Origin: Dichetophora obliterata
Taxonomy: Eukaryota > Arthropoda > Insecta > Diptera > Sciomyzidae
Assembly (NCBI GenBank): GCA_963920525.1
Contig: OY986438.1
Location: 214,768,896 to 214,832,895, forward strand
Direction of reading: 5' to 3'
Length of the DNA: 64,000 nucleotides
The notes below the pieces were generated by a model. The model was not told the DNA's origin. It ran no database searches and saw only the letters and a program-made list of their open reading frames with translations. A program made the position numbers and the translations under genes. Position 1 is the stretch's first letter. Every line of letters begins with the position of its first letter. Shown one piece after another: positions 11,181 through 23,400 of this stretch.

Positions 11181-11451
11181 TACGGGAAGGCATCGATATA
11201 TTCGTACATCATATAAAAAACAAATCATATTCAAATTTGGTATTGGTTTTTTTATTAAATTTAAAATTAATATAACTACATTCAATTTATCTGAGAGCAA
11301 AACATAAGCAATAAAATTAATATTTGGTGTAAGATACATATAGAATAAGATAGAGCGACATCGACTCTATTAAATTGGATATGTTGGTATAAGGTATTTG
11401 TTCCCAATTACGTTTCAGGGCTTCATACACTGCAGTCTTATTGGAAAACCT

Positions 11452-12373
11452 TTAACCAGAAACTTTTACCTTCAAAATCCCAAAAAGATTTTCGATGGGT
11501 TTCAAGTCATTGTAATTGTGCCCGCCAATCATAGACTTGAATCCCATTGCTTCTAATGTAATCTTTGATGAGCTTTGAAGTGTGCTTCGGGTCGTTATCG
11601 GGCTGAAACGTTTACTGAGGCGGAATATTTCACTCTGCATGTGGGCGCATCTTGCTTTCTAAAATGTCTTTATATACAAATCGATCCATAATTCCTTTGA
11701 TTTGGTTCAACTTCGTTATAGGAAAAACAAGTCCAGACCATAATACCACCGCCTCCGTGCTTAATATTTATTTTGCAATTTCGGGCTTCAAGTCGTGTAC
11801 CTGAGCGGCGCGGTACCGTGCGCATCCCATCTGAATTAATCAAGTTGAACTTTGATTCATCGCAAAAAAACGGTGTTCCATTTTTGAACGGTCCAATTTA
11901 GGAGCCCTTTTGCAATACTGAGTCTAAATATTTAACAATAAATTGCAACTCGTTGTCACAATTTCAGACAGAATTGTTTAAATTATAACACCTCACCTTG
12001 TTTTTATGCTATCTGTAAGCAAAGGTTTCTTTGACGATCTGTAACTTCTTAAATCGTTCTCAACGGCTCGTCTTTGTACAGTGCCGTGATGGATATCTAA
12101 ATCAAGTGTCTGAACAACCTCTTTGGATGTGGCAAATAGATTTCTTTTGAACACGCTACAAATGTTCCTTTCATCAAGCAGTGATGTCTTCCGTGGCCAC
12201 TCTCTTTAATGTACCGTTGTTACGTCTTTTGTGATGGTAAACTTCTTTATTAATCTGCAAACTATTGACCGATTAATATAAAACTGTTTCGCGTTAGATA
12301 TTTGCAAATTTCTCTTTTTATATTCGGAAATAATTTATAATTTTGGAGCTCCACAGCATTTATAACGTGCCAT
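11452..12373 (-). pseudogene. Degenerate Tc1 transposase
   Basis: From the ATG at 12373 the frame reads MARYKCCGAPKL and then a stop. Later blocks show the helix-turn-helix region with a VQRRAVE-like segment, a CDESKFN block carrying the first catalytic Asp (about 11847-11870), GGGGIMVW (about 11733-11758), and a C-terminal DLKPIENLFGILK block next to the stop at 11452. These are hallmark Tc1 motifs in the right order. Several stops and frameshifts make it non-functional. It belongs to the Tc1-like element at 8742-12752. Confidence 0.85.
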
Positions 12374-15005
12374 TATAAATGGAACAGTCAATGTCACAAC
12401 TAGCGCAAAAACAAAACCAAACTTAAATGTTTATGACTCACAAACAACACGTGCTTTACACAGAACGGAACTTTTACCAATAATTCTTGGAACTTCTGTT
12501 CTCTTTTTACATTTGTATGAGCATCAAGTTTTGTTGCCTTTGTTTTGCTCTTAGACAAATTGAATGTAGTCACATAAATTTTAAATTTAATAAAAAAAAT
12601 TAAATCAAATTTTAATATGATTCGTTTTATATATGATGTATAAATATATGCTTTGATTCCTATAATCATTTTTGTGTGTTCCTAATATTAAAAAAGATAC
12701 ACGATTTTGTAGCAGCGCACTGATTTTGTTGCTATTATTTTGCGCAACACTGTATATAAAAAATGTTTACTTGTTAAGTACCTTCATATCGACATATTTG
12801 AATATATCAATAACCATCTTGCATTAATAATACGAGTTAAACTATTAATACATAGCCTTATTTTACGTCAAACTCTATTGAAAAAAAGTGAATTTTATTT
12901 TTCATTTTCAATGGGCCAAATGGCTGTAAAAATGCAATTAATGTCGGCACAACAAAATTCGAAAACTTAAACTTAAAAAATAAGATGAAAAAATTGTTAT
13001 GACCTTGAGAGGTCAAATCAGGTGCGATAGACTGCCAACATGTCCTTTAATAATTTTTATAAAGTTTGGATGTGCTTGTTTATTTATGGTTTTGGCACAC
13101 TGTGTTATAATGCAAGAAAAATAATATTAGTTATCAAATTATTAACTAGGCTGGTTTTTTGAGCGCGGGTGTAATTAATATTGGAAATAATGTTTAAAAA
13201 TTATACACTTTTGATACGGCTTCTACTAGACATAGCTATCTGAAAACTATTCTAACAGAGCGAGTGTACGAAAGTATTTTCAAATCCTCTTATTTTTATT
13301 AGCCTTTTCATATACCATCATAGTTTTTTTTAACATCTTCTATTTTAGTCGTTCTTAAACATTAAATATTTCAAGCAAAATGTTCTTTACCTCTTGTCGC
13401 TTCCTTGTTGCTCTTTTTCGATTTCGATTTTTTGTCGTTTTTTTTTGTTTTTTTGTTTTTTTGTTTTTTTGTCTTTGGTTACTAGCTAGTAGCGCACACT
13501 TGTCTGTCGTCACTTTAATGACGATGGATGACACTGAAGAGGATGTGTTCTGCCGCATCTTCAGGCGGCGAATGATTTAATGCCCGAATGTGCATATAAA
13601 TGACATCGTTTTCTATGCTAAATCCAAAAAATATCGCCTCAGCACATTATGTGTGGAAATGACTTTCAGTGCGAAAAATAAACTGTATGAAAAATTTGAA
13701 TTTTAAGAGCGAAGGCAGAGAAGGATGGGGCAAAATTGAGTGTGGTGCAGAATGTAGAAGAGCTCTGGCAAGTGGCTGGAATATTACGAGCCACGATTTC
13801 ATATCATCATCAACAGTCAAGCAACAGCGGTGAAGGTGGGAACGCTGTTGCCTGCTTATGATTAAACGGCATGCTCAACAAGGTTTGCTTACAAAATTTG
13901 GTGATATAGACAAAACTTGGTCAGCAGGTGGAGAGCAGCGCATTTTTCGTGAGATTCTTTTTTAAACATTTTATGATTTTGAGATGGTTGTATGTAGTGA
14001 ATGATCTGCATTGTTTTACCAAAAAAGAGATACTTTATTTAAATGCAGAACTTCAAGTGGTTGCCGGTTTGACGTATTGGCTTCACTCAAAATTGCATCA
14101 ATATCGAAGAATTTAAATACTATTTTGCTACTTAAATTTAAAAAATGAAACTTTTTTACTACAGCAAGGACTATGTAAAGGTACTGCAAAGAGTCTTTTT
14201 TCCTTTAAATTATGTTTTTTGTTTCTTTTTTGATCTTTTTCATGTTCTCTTCTGACAGGATGTTTTAAAGTACAACATTTAATGTTTCTCATTTTTTTTA
14301 TAGCTGTTTCTGTAACTCTACAAATAGTTCAACCTTAGTCTTCTGAAAGCCTCACTCTATCTTGCTATCTCGAACAGAGGCAACCTACGACTATCAAGGA
14401 CTCCACAACTGCAAACAACTGCTGCTGCAGACCAAACGTTTTCGCATTCAGTGCGCGTTGCTTTTGTTTCCCCTGCAGTCAGCCAGCGTTTCGGCGTTAT
14501 TACTATATTACCGTTATATTAGTGCTTGTACCTTTTATTTGGCAATTTTTCATATTTCCGCTAGCCAACAACGCAGGTACAGACACAGATACAAACACAG
14601 TGCAGAGCGTGTAACAGTAACAAGTGGAAACGCATTTTTCAAAGGATTTGCGCAGAATGTGTCCAGAATGCTGTAGCGAAATGTTGGAGTCCTCGTGTTT
14701 ATTATCACCTTCATTATCGTTAATATTACAAGTGGTAGTGCTTAGTTTGCGAACAGGTAACTCCTCGAGAATAGACGCTGTTATTGTGGACGCAGCATAC
14801 GCTTGTCTCGTCCTTATCACGCGCTCGTTATTTTGACAAAATACTAAAGAAATGGTTTTTGCGGAAACAGAACGTTTCCTCATTTTTCCTCGTGTTGATC
14901 CAGCAACGAGTGTTAACATTTGCATGTTTCACCTGGCAGCACATCTCAAGCAGCTTAGGACACAAAAAGGATAAAGTTGCTGCAAAAAACGTGAGAGATT
15001 AATAC

Positions 15006-15023
15006 CAGCAGCAGCAGCAGCAG
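15006..15023. repeat. (CAG)6 microsatellite
   Basis: Six perfect CAG units in non-coding context. Confidence 0.8.
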
Positions 15024-15671
15024 CCTCAGTTTCAGTTTACTATTTGCCTTGGTGAGAACTTCATCAACGCGTGAGCTGCAAGGAGATGCATCTAATTTGA
15101 ATAGCGTTAAGTTGCGGGTTGACACGTGATGTCATTTAACTAAATCGGTCCGGCCTGCTAAGCTGTTGTCTTTAGCCTATTTAACAACACCTAATTTGCT
15201 CTTCAATGTTCATGGAATCTATTTGTTTTTGGCACGACAAGAAGGCAGAACTGAGATTGAGCTTGATTTAATTGCGTTCTTGTCTGCCTCGTCGCTTTAT
15301 TATTAATCATCATCGTGCTGGCTGATACGCTTGACAATTTTTTAAATTTGTTTTTTTTTTGCTGTCGTTGTCGCAGTAGTATTTCTTAAATCTGGCTAAT
15401 AAGGTGTCAAAGAGTTGCCCGCTACTCAGTCAACTGTTAGCCTTCAACTGTCTGCTTGTCTGTCATTTTTATGCTTGTTTAACCCTAAACATGATTTGTT
15501 TAAAAAACTCATAAATTAGCATGAATGTTTTGTGTCATAGTGTTGGAGGTGGCAGCTCTACTCAGCTCCAGCTCCAGCTCATACAGCTGCTTTCTAGTGA
15601 AGCAAGCCCGTTCGTCCTGTTGAATGTTTGTGCGTTTGCGACACTGAGCGAACTCTGTCCAGGCACACAAA

Positions 15672-15750
15672 GTTGTGTGTGTGTGACACAGCGTTAGTGT
15701 CAACAATTATGTTTGATGGGGTTAGTGTGTGTGTGTATGTGTGTGTTGTG
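15672..15750. repeat. GT-rich microsatellite pair
   Basis: Two interrupted GT runs at 15672-15685 and 15725-15750 separated by unique sequence. Confidence 0.75.
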
Positions 15751-17394
15751 CGGATGTGCTCTGTGATGTGCGCTGAGCCAATATGGCGTCGCTGTGTTTG
15801 GCAAAGGATATTTCTGGATGATATGCTGAATAATATATGCCGATGATAAAGTGTTGGAAGCCTTTTGATAAATTTGTGGCTCATCCTGAATTCTTGATTG
15901 CGCTTGACAACGGCTGTTGCGCATCCTGCACTTCGATGCGATGCGGTTGTGTTTGTTTATTATTAATAATGGGTTTCTATCACGTACAGCTCTCAAAGCA
16001 AAAACTGCTTCGAGCCGCATGCATGCAAGGTCAAATGGAAATGACGAAATGTGATTTAATTTCATAACGTTACTTAGAACATCGTGGCTGTTGACTCGAA
16101 TATCTTTAAGAAACGAAGATTTATTGTTATTGACCCCAAGAAGAACTTGAGTGCTGATAGAATGAGGAGCTTTATTCATATCTTACATTCTGTGAAGTAT
16201 TTGGTTATGTTCACTTAAAAATTAACATGAAATTAAAAAAGTTTTCAACTGCTAAAAGTTGGAAAAATGCCAATTCATAGACACCCTCAGCTCAGCTACC
16301 ACACCCACCTCCATAGGCACCTGAGACAGCTTGTCTGAACTTGGATAGAAGTGAGTTTTTTGCGTTTTTTTTTCTCCTACAAATTAAAAGCGAAAATATA
16401 AACACTTTCCTCTAACTCATGACACTGATTTGGAAAGTGTTGTGTACACATCACCAAGTATGAAAAAGAAGCAAACTTAAACAACCACCAACCTCCTGCA
16501 GTCTCTGATCATTCAAGTCCTGCTTCAGGGAGTGGTTGCGTGAAGCAAGAAGAGAGAAAAAATTTTAAAAATGATAATATTTTTTAGTAGATTTTGATTA
16601 AAAAGTGTTTTTGCTATGTTGCATGCTCCACAAGCCTCATCTCTTCTCCTCTATCATGTGCCAACACAAAGTTTTTGTTTTGTAATTTTCAGTATTTTAC
16701 CCCGAAATGTGTGGAGGAACAGGACGAAGAGTTGCCCACGAAGATGTTTCATTTGCGATGTCATAAGAACTTAATAAGCAACAAGCCAGTTGTTGGTGCA
16801 CCTCCTCCCTGCTGTTGACTGTTTTTGCTCGACTTGCGCCCACTTCAGCTCACCGCGTCCCGACCGCTTACGAACGCCAAAAGTGCGCCATAATTTGTTT
16901 ATTTACTCAAACGCATAAAGTTTGATAATTCACCAGAAGATTATGGCCAAAGTTTCGTGCAAGAAAAATTCTCGAGTATGGTGTGAAGTTGGGGCTGATT
17001 GGGATAGGGGGCGCTTGAAAGGAGTGAGCAGCAGCAGAATTGTTGGCATTTTAATTTTATATTTTTGAATTATTGATTTTGCACTTACTCGAGTTTGTAA
17101 AAACGAATTATATTCCAAGACTTATTTTTCAGTGGGAACTGATGTAAGTTTAACGCAACACCACTTTAAATGAGATTTAAAACGGCAAAACACGATATTA
17201 ACTCAATATTACGATGCTTTATTTCAACTTTACGTGCCAACGACACTATCGTAAAAATTACGAGGTAATAAAATTGCATTTTATGTATAAAAATTAATAC
17301 ATTTATCTCAAAATTGGTTTATAGCTTTACTTGGAACTTAAAATAAAAGTAATGTGTAATAATATAAAATTTAATCATAAATTTCAAGGCTCAC

Positions 17395-17575
17395 ACTGTG
17401 TACACTATCAAATGTGATGCAGTGTATGTAGACGACCTAGGTAGTTCAGACAAAACACAACAAAGCAATGTAATTTACCAAATCAGCTGTAAAGGGAACG
17501 ACGAACCGTGCAACAAAATATACATAGGTACAACAAGGAGAGCATTGGGAACAAGAATAAACGAACATACATGAA
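17395..17575 (+). pseudogene. Penelope-like retroelement GIY-YIG endonuclease fragment
   Basis: A plus-strand frame of about 60 codons reads, in order, KCDAVYVDDLG, then NVIYQISCKGN, then CNKIYIGTTRRALGTRINEH and a TGA stop. The pattern VIYxIxC...YIGTT...LxTRIxEH is the GIY-YIG nuclease domain carried downstream of reverse transcriptase in Penelope-like elements. No reverse transcriptase is present nearby, so this is an isolated 3'-end scrap. The alternative, a bacterial-type GIY-YIG gene, is unlikely given the Penelope-typical KGN...C spacing. Confidence 0.75.
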
Positions 17576-18250
17576 GTGCAGCTATGGCTGGGTCTAGAAA
17601 AAAAACATAATATTGAAAATTGACAGAATGACGCGCTTTTGAAATGTAAGTTAAGTATAAAACAGCTTGTTTTTTACCGGTTATTAAGTGTAAAATATAC
17701 GATGTTTGTGAAATAAAACTTTGATCCTAGTTCCAGCTATTGCCACTAATGTTGTGAATAGGAGTTAAATTTCAGGTGATTCGGCTGAATAGCATTTGTT
17801 TTTTTACAACACCTTGGCGAAAAAAGTAATTTTGAGATAATTAAGTCGTCGCTTGAGAAAATTAATGGCGTATGTGAACGTTTCCACTTTTGAAATTATT
17901 GAAAAAAAGAGGCTATAATTCAAAATCTACCAGTGCAATAATCTTCAGAATGTCAGGCCTATTTGCGGACTTACCTCTATTTATTTTGATACAGTATATA
18001 ATTATATGATATATTATTTGATACTCGTAAGCAAAAATAAAATTTCTTTCATTACATTCGTAGTATTTACTAATGCTTTCGTACAATTTACGAATGAAAA
18101 ATAATAGTAGTAGAAAAAATTCTTTCGTAGATTACCGCACGAATTATTCGTACAATGTTCAAATTATTAGTTAAGTTTAAAAAACTTAAAACCGAAATTG
18201 GTTAGCCTGGTTTGTCGAACAACTACAGAATAGAAGGAACTGTTTGATTG
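17576..18250. other. Non-coding stretch with TACGAA/TTCGTA words
   Basis: A+T-rich. From about 18050 the word TTCGTA or TACGAA recurs and continues past the tRNA-like repeat to 18480 (about eleven copies in total). This may mark an uncharacterised short element. No gene. Confidence 0.4.
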
Positions 18251-18330
18251 TAAAGTGGCTTTAGCCTACTGGTAGAGTGCGTGGCCCGTAAGCTAAAGAG
18301 CCGAGGTTCAAACTCAAGCTCAAACAGAAT
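18251..18330 (+). repeat. tRNA-derived sequence (probable SINE head)
   Basis: An A-box-like TAGCCTACTGGTAGAGTGC is followed about 30 bases later by a B-box-like GAGGTTCAAACTC, the internal promoter layout of a tRNA. A full cloverleaf does not form convincingly. Related sequence occurs on the minus strand at 51233-51300 and 52655-52710, pointing to a dispersed tRNA-derived SINE family rather than a tRNA gene. Confidence 0.6.
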
Positions 18331-18489
18331 GTTTTTTTTTCGTTATTAGATATTATGAGCATTCGTAAATGTAACAAATGTATTTGTACAATATCCATTT
18401 GTTTTTGTACGAATACGAATAAAATATTCGTAATATGTACTAATACGTAGCTGAAAGCTACGAATAAAATTCGTAGAATGGACGCAGTT

Positions 18490-21400
18490 ATTAGCAATAT
18501 TTACTCACAAATATTTTTTAGTGCACGAACATTTTTCTTGTTAAAATTTCCACAAGTATTTTATATTTTTTTCCATAAAACGAACTAACATTTTTGATAT
18601 TATAGATATCTCATTGTTTTTAATGGAAGAATATCTGGAACACGAAATCCAAAAAAAGCTCGCAGAGAACTTTTTAAGGTACGACTACTTTTTTAAAAAT
18701 TATATGGTCCATGTTGTCACCTTGCATTAAAATATATGATCAATCAATCTTTATTAAAATTTTTTTGGAATGATGACGAACACGGAAGCTTTGATTGAAT
18801 ATCGCTTTCAAGATAAATCTGGGTTAAAGTTCTGGAAAGGTTCAGGTCGTTTTTTTTTAATTCGTTTGAAAAATTTTGAGAAAACATAACACTTAATTAC
18901 ATTATCTCTCAAATTTTTTTTAACATTGATATCTAAAATAGTCTTTATCACGGGTTTTGATGCGTCCATCTTTTTTGCATTAAGATTTATCCTTTGTTTG
19001 TAGTTTTAAATTTACTCATTTTTATTTATATTTTATATTTTGTATTTTTTGTTTAAATATTATCAGCTGTAAGATGAAAGTTTTGGGTTTTATAGCTTAT
19101 GACCCTTTTGTTGCTTAAGAGCAAAAATAACATCAGCAGCAATAACAACAACAGACATAAAAACTCAAAAATGATGGACTCGTATATATTAATCATTTGG
19201 AAATCAAACCAATAATATTTCAGATTCTGAGATTAAGGTTTGAGATATGGTTTGGCGCGCAAATATCGATTAAAATAAGAGCGAGTCTGGAAAAAAAAGG
19301 CAAAACAATCAACAACGCCAACAAAGACAAAAAAGCGCAGCAACAACAATATTTCAGAATTAAATGAATTTAAAAAACAGCAACAAAAACAAAAGCAACT
19401 ATAAAAACAAGACCAACGACATGATAAACACTTTTAAGCAGTTTTCTGCTTCTGTATTTGTTGTTTTTATTTATAAATATATACTATGTGTGTATACAGT
19501 CAATTGCATTGGTGTTGGTAGCAGCAGAAAAAAGAAAACATTGGCATGGATATTGGGAATGTTGTTGTTGTCGGTGTCGGTGTCGTTGTTTTTTTGCTGC
19601 TGCTGTTGTTCAGTGCGTCCTTGATTTATTGAAATTTGTTGTTTATAACTCAAACCCATTGCGAACAAACCCACCAACAACAAAAACGAAAACAAAAATA
19701 AAAGCAAAAGCAAGAAAAAATTCAAACTCCAATAAATTACGATTCGTACATGTTTTTCTCCACTGATTTTCGGTTGTTGTTCTTGTTGCTTTTGTTGCTG
19801 GTTGTTTGGCTCATGTAACGGTTTCTGTTTTTCTATAGCTTGTTTCCTGGCAGAAAAAAAAAACAAAGAAGAAATAAATAAAAAAAAACGCCAATAAAAA
19901 CATGAAAAGCAAAACTTAAGTAGTTCACTGAGAAAAGTTTTCGCTGTAAACATAAACATCCTGTGGAGGACGTTTGATTCGTGGTTCTTGTGGTCTGCGT
20001 AAAATGGCGTTGGTGCCTCAGACGGCAAACATTGATGTGTATGTGTGAGTTGAGAAGTCATCTCAGCAGTCAACAGTTACAGAACGAAAATCACAAACAA
20101 TTCTTAACTTCCGCCCTATATTGATTGAGTGCAATTCCAAGCCTAAAAGTATGCAACAATTTTAACACAAACTAGCCCGAGTAACGAAATTTGTTCGGAG
20201 GTAAAGAATTTATCATAACCTTCTGTTGCAATTCGTAACGTAGAAGGTGGAGACACAAACTTTATTCGTTGCAGCAAAGTTGGCAAATCTAAAGGAAGAC
20301 TTATCTTCTCTAGTCATTTATTTGTATCGATTTTAGTAGAGTAGATGGGTTGGGAGTAGTACAAAACTGTTCAATTGTTATAACTGCTTACCGAAATTGG
20401 CAACATAGACATATTTTATATTTTCTTCAGCTTAAATTTTTTGTATTTTCTTTTATTGTCTTCGCTGGTAATGAATGTTGTTTTTTTCGTAATGCCATGA
20501 GATTTCTGACGTCATAACATCTATATCTTATTTATATAGGATTTACTTTCCAAAACTTGAGAAATATATCTCTCTTCTAACATTTGCTATTCAGACATTT
20601 TGGTGATTATAACCTTATAAAAAATGAAGGAGTTTCAGAACGTAACAGAAGTCAAATTTAAATTAAAATACAGTTAATGCTTATGAGTCAGGTAATTCCA
20701 GTTGAAATTCTATAAAATCATCAATAATTTAGACCCAGTTATATATTTTTTAAATTCAAAACTTCTTTGTGAAGCTTCTTGAGAACATAAGCCTTTTGTA
20801 GTCGGCTTACTCTTTTCGACGAAACACTTAACGTAAAGTCGTCAAAAATACTATTTTTTCCTCTCAATTGCAATAAATATACTCCAATTAAAACAAAAGC
20901 GCATTTTGTTATGATATTTTCTAGAGTACCGTTTGTTGGTGCCATACCTCTAGGTGCCAAATTTCATGTACATACGAAGTCGTCTTCTAATTTTGGCTAC
21001 TTTTTATTGCCATTTGTACCAATGTGTAACGAAACGTTGTATCTGACGAGAGCTTACGCAAGTATAATGCTATCTCACTCACTGTAGTGCAAAGGCTTCA
21101 GTATAATAAAACAGATGGCGTAGTAACGATTTTGTCTAAAATTTTTAGTATTTAAAAGATTTCTGTGAGGATAGCTTAAAATCTTCAGCCCAAGTTCTTG
21201 CTGCATTCGTCGCAAATCATATCTAAATATTGAATTCGCCGCAGTTACAAAATTGAGTTAAGCATAAATTTTTTAGCAAAAGCTTACATTTATTTAACAA
21301 ATTTGCCACCTCTTCTCCAAATTGTTATCAATTGTCCTTCATATCAATGGCTTCAAAGTAAAAACTTAGTAAAGGTTTCATCAGGCAAAATCATCAGCTA

Positions 21401-22270
21401 TTATATATCCCAAGTGCAGGATGGCACATTTACCTTGGAGATCGGCTTGACCTCAAGTGGAGCTCCAGTTCGTTTCTCCAATCTCCTGTGCTAGATATCA
21501 ATGAAAATAGTTTTAAGCCTTATATTACACATTTTCATAAAATTATTTAAAATAAATTATATTATTATTCAAATACTAAATAAAACATTTTGGTTGCATA
21601 CATTAATAATGTTCTTTGAAAGAACACATTTTTATAAATTAATGAAAATATTTAATTTGATTTATCGCTTGTTTTAAAAAGAATTTCGAAGCTTTCGTGA
21701 ATTTTATCTCCTAAGCCATTCGAGGCCGACATTTTATTTTTGCATTTTTGGACAAAGGGGTCTAAAATAAGTTTAATAAAAATAAGAAAAAGTTATTTAC
21801 GCGTGGGCCATAAACTGCACTTATGCCTAATTTGGTGCAGTTTCTACTTGTTTATTCACTTTACATTTGATATTTTGCTACAATTCACAAATCCACTTTT
21901 CAACAAATTCCAACAAGAAACACAATACTAAAACAACCTTGTGTTGTCAGGTACAAAAACAAATTATTTTGTTGACACTTAAAAAAATTAAGGCATCTCA
22001 AGCTAATTTCCAGCTCAACTCCAAAATGTTGGAGTTGACTTGGTATAGCATAAATTAGGTATAATTTAAGTAATAAAAGGTAAAAAAAAATACAGTATAG
22101 CGCTACATACACGCTGCAGGTTCTTAAAAGATATATAATACAAAATTTGCTTAAATATGTGCAGCTTATTTAATATTTACACTGTCATTGGTTGGCGCTT
22201 TAATTGGTAATACTGATTTAAAATACTGATTTTGAAAAAATTGCATATATTATGGCGAGATCTGTTGTGG
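18490..22270. other. Non-coding stretch with CAA/GTT-rich low complexity
   Basis: Between 19130 and 19830 runs of CAA, AAC and GTT words create long low-complexity frames on both strands, including a 200-codon frame at 19471-20073 (minus) of mixed poly-Gln and hydrophobic translation that is not a credible protein. A 73-codon minus frame at 20739-20960 and a 63-codon plus frame at 21303-21494 match nothing I recognise. No gene is supported. Confidence 0.45.
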
Positions 22271-22605
22271 GGATCTATACACAAAATAAAGTAAACAAAT
22301 GTCTATTATAATTCATACCAAAAAAATGTATGACCACTAGGGAAGTTAAATAAATGAGCTGGTCCTATAAATTTTCCCCCTCAATATTTCTTATGAAAAC
22401 AACTACACTCTATCTGCCGCCCTTCTGCCGGTGGTGCCTACACAAAAAATATAAAACAGAAAAAAATGTCTATTATAGTTCACATCAAAAAAATCTATGG
22501 TCTTAGTAATTTTTTCCCCCAACATTTCTTCTGAACTCACCTATACTCTGTCTGCCACCCTTCTGGTGGTCCCCATAAAAAAACACACAAAATAGAAAAT
22601 ATCAT
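22271..22605. repeat. Diverged tandem repeat, ~135-160-bp unit
   Basis: Two full units (about 22273-22434 and 22435-22568) and a partial third share the landmarks ACACAAAATA, AATGTCTATTATA, CAAAAAAATSTATG, a CCCCC run with ATATTTCTTMTGAA, and CTMTCTGCC. The copies have diverged by point changes and a deletion. No coding frame. Confidence 0.65.
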
Positions 22606-23400
22606 CGCTTTTTCATTATGGCTACTTGCACTAATTTTAATTTATAGTTCTTTTTTGGTTTTGCAAGTTAAATTTTTATAGTATTTATTTTGTTTTATTT
22701 ATGTATATTTTTTTTAAATAAAATTTCATTTGCGAAAAATCTACTTGCTTTACTTTATCATAATCAAACAATTTGTGAACCAAATTTTAAATCTCTGCTG
22801 AAATAAACACTTGATGATGCTATTACATGTTTTAACTAAGTTTTGAGTTTGTCATGATTTATCCTTGCGCAAGTTTTTGCTTTTACAAAGCTTAACATAT
22901 TTCTAATGCAGTCAGGTTTATCTTTTATTGTATTTCGAACCATAGAGAGATAAGATATCATCAATTTTCATAGAACATGTCTCTTAAAAAAAAATTCCGT
23001 CATTATTTGCAGGTACTTGCAGCTGTGACAGACTTTATTCGATAAAACATACTTTAAGCGAACGTAAGCAAAAAAAATTTAGAATATACCTTGATATACT
23101 TGTTTTTTATTTTAGGTTTTTTGCTTTTCTTTTGAGAAAACTGTTTTTTAAAAAAAATTATTTTCTGAAACGTGACTCTCTTAGCTGAAATGTGTTCTAT
23201 TAAAAAACAAATTTTTTTTGGGCTTTTTTGGAATTTTTTTTTTTTGGAATTTAAGCTTAGTAAAATATATTAGTGAACATCAATAATAAAACATGAAAAA
23301 ATGTAAAAGGAATCCATTTACTTAGCTTTAAAATACTAAGGAAGAAATAATAAATTTGAGAAAAAAAAAATAAAATAAGATTAAGAAGTAGAAAAGTGAG
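22606..23400. other. A+T-rich stretch, partly LINE 3' region
   Basis: Homopolymer-rich. The part from about 23270 resembles sequence beyond the stop of LINE copy 2 (about 38800-38880), so it probably belongs to the 3' untranslated end of LINE copy 1. Confidence 0.4.

Larger units (their letters stand above)
8862..11195 (-). mobile_element. DDD transposon with ATAT duplication (Sola-like), nested in Tc1-like element
   Basis: Perfect terminal inverted repeats start CGATGCCTTCCCGTAAGAAT and extend through a TGTATTAAGCGACA core. ATAT flanks both sides (8858-8861, 11196-11199). The other terminal repeat of the host Tc1-like element serves as an internal empty-site control: it reads AGCATATATTTATACATC where the interrupted arm reads AGCATAT, insertion, ATATATTCGTACATC. 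That supports a 4-bp duplication. About a dozen further copies of the AAGCGACA/TGTCGCTT core lie in both subterminal regions. A 4-bp duplication plus a DDD-type protein agrees with the Sola superfamily, but that assignment is inferred. Confidence 0.8.
8742..12752. mobile_element. Tc1-like transposon with ~235-bp terminal inverted repeats
   Basis: The ends start CAGTGTTGCGCAAAA and are mirrored at 12738-12752, with TA outside both (8740-8741, 12753-12754). CAGTG ends and a TA duplication are typical of Tc1. The right repeat, read inward, stays aligned with the left one for about 235 bp, skipping an intervening 2.3-kb insertion at 8862-11195. The minus-strand interior has a broken Tc1 transposase. 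Without the insertion the element is about 1.67 kb, the usual Tc1 size. Confidence 0.88.
12757..17394. other. Element-poor stretch rich in simple repeats
   Basis: No recognisable gene or complete transposon in 4.6 kb. It holds a T-rich run of TTTTTTG units (13438-13472), (CAG)6 at 15006-15023 and GT runs at 15672-15685 and 15725-15750. Open frames up to 159 codons (15700-16179, minus) overlap on both strands and match nothing I recognise. This looks like fly intronic or intergenic DNA and may contain regulatory sequence, but no specific site can be supported. Confidence 0.45.

Noticed and set aside
14503..14925. 140-codon minus-strand and overlapping plus-strand frames
   Set aside because: Frames overlap on both strands and no motif was recognised.
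15700..16179. 159-codon minus-strand open frame
   Set aside because: It overlaps a GT/CA microsatellite and a plus-strand frame, and no family pattern was recognised.
18251..18330. Genuine tRNA gene
   Set aside because: A- and B-box words exist but the acceptor and anticodon stems do not pair, and related copies occur elsewhere in the window.
19471..20073. 200-codon minus-strand open frame
   Set aside because: It is a by-product of GTT/CAA low-complexity DNA: Gln/Asn runs alternate with Phe/Leu runs, with no domain, splice support or counterpart.
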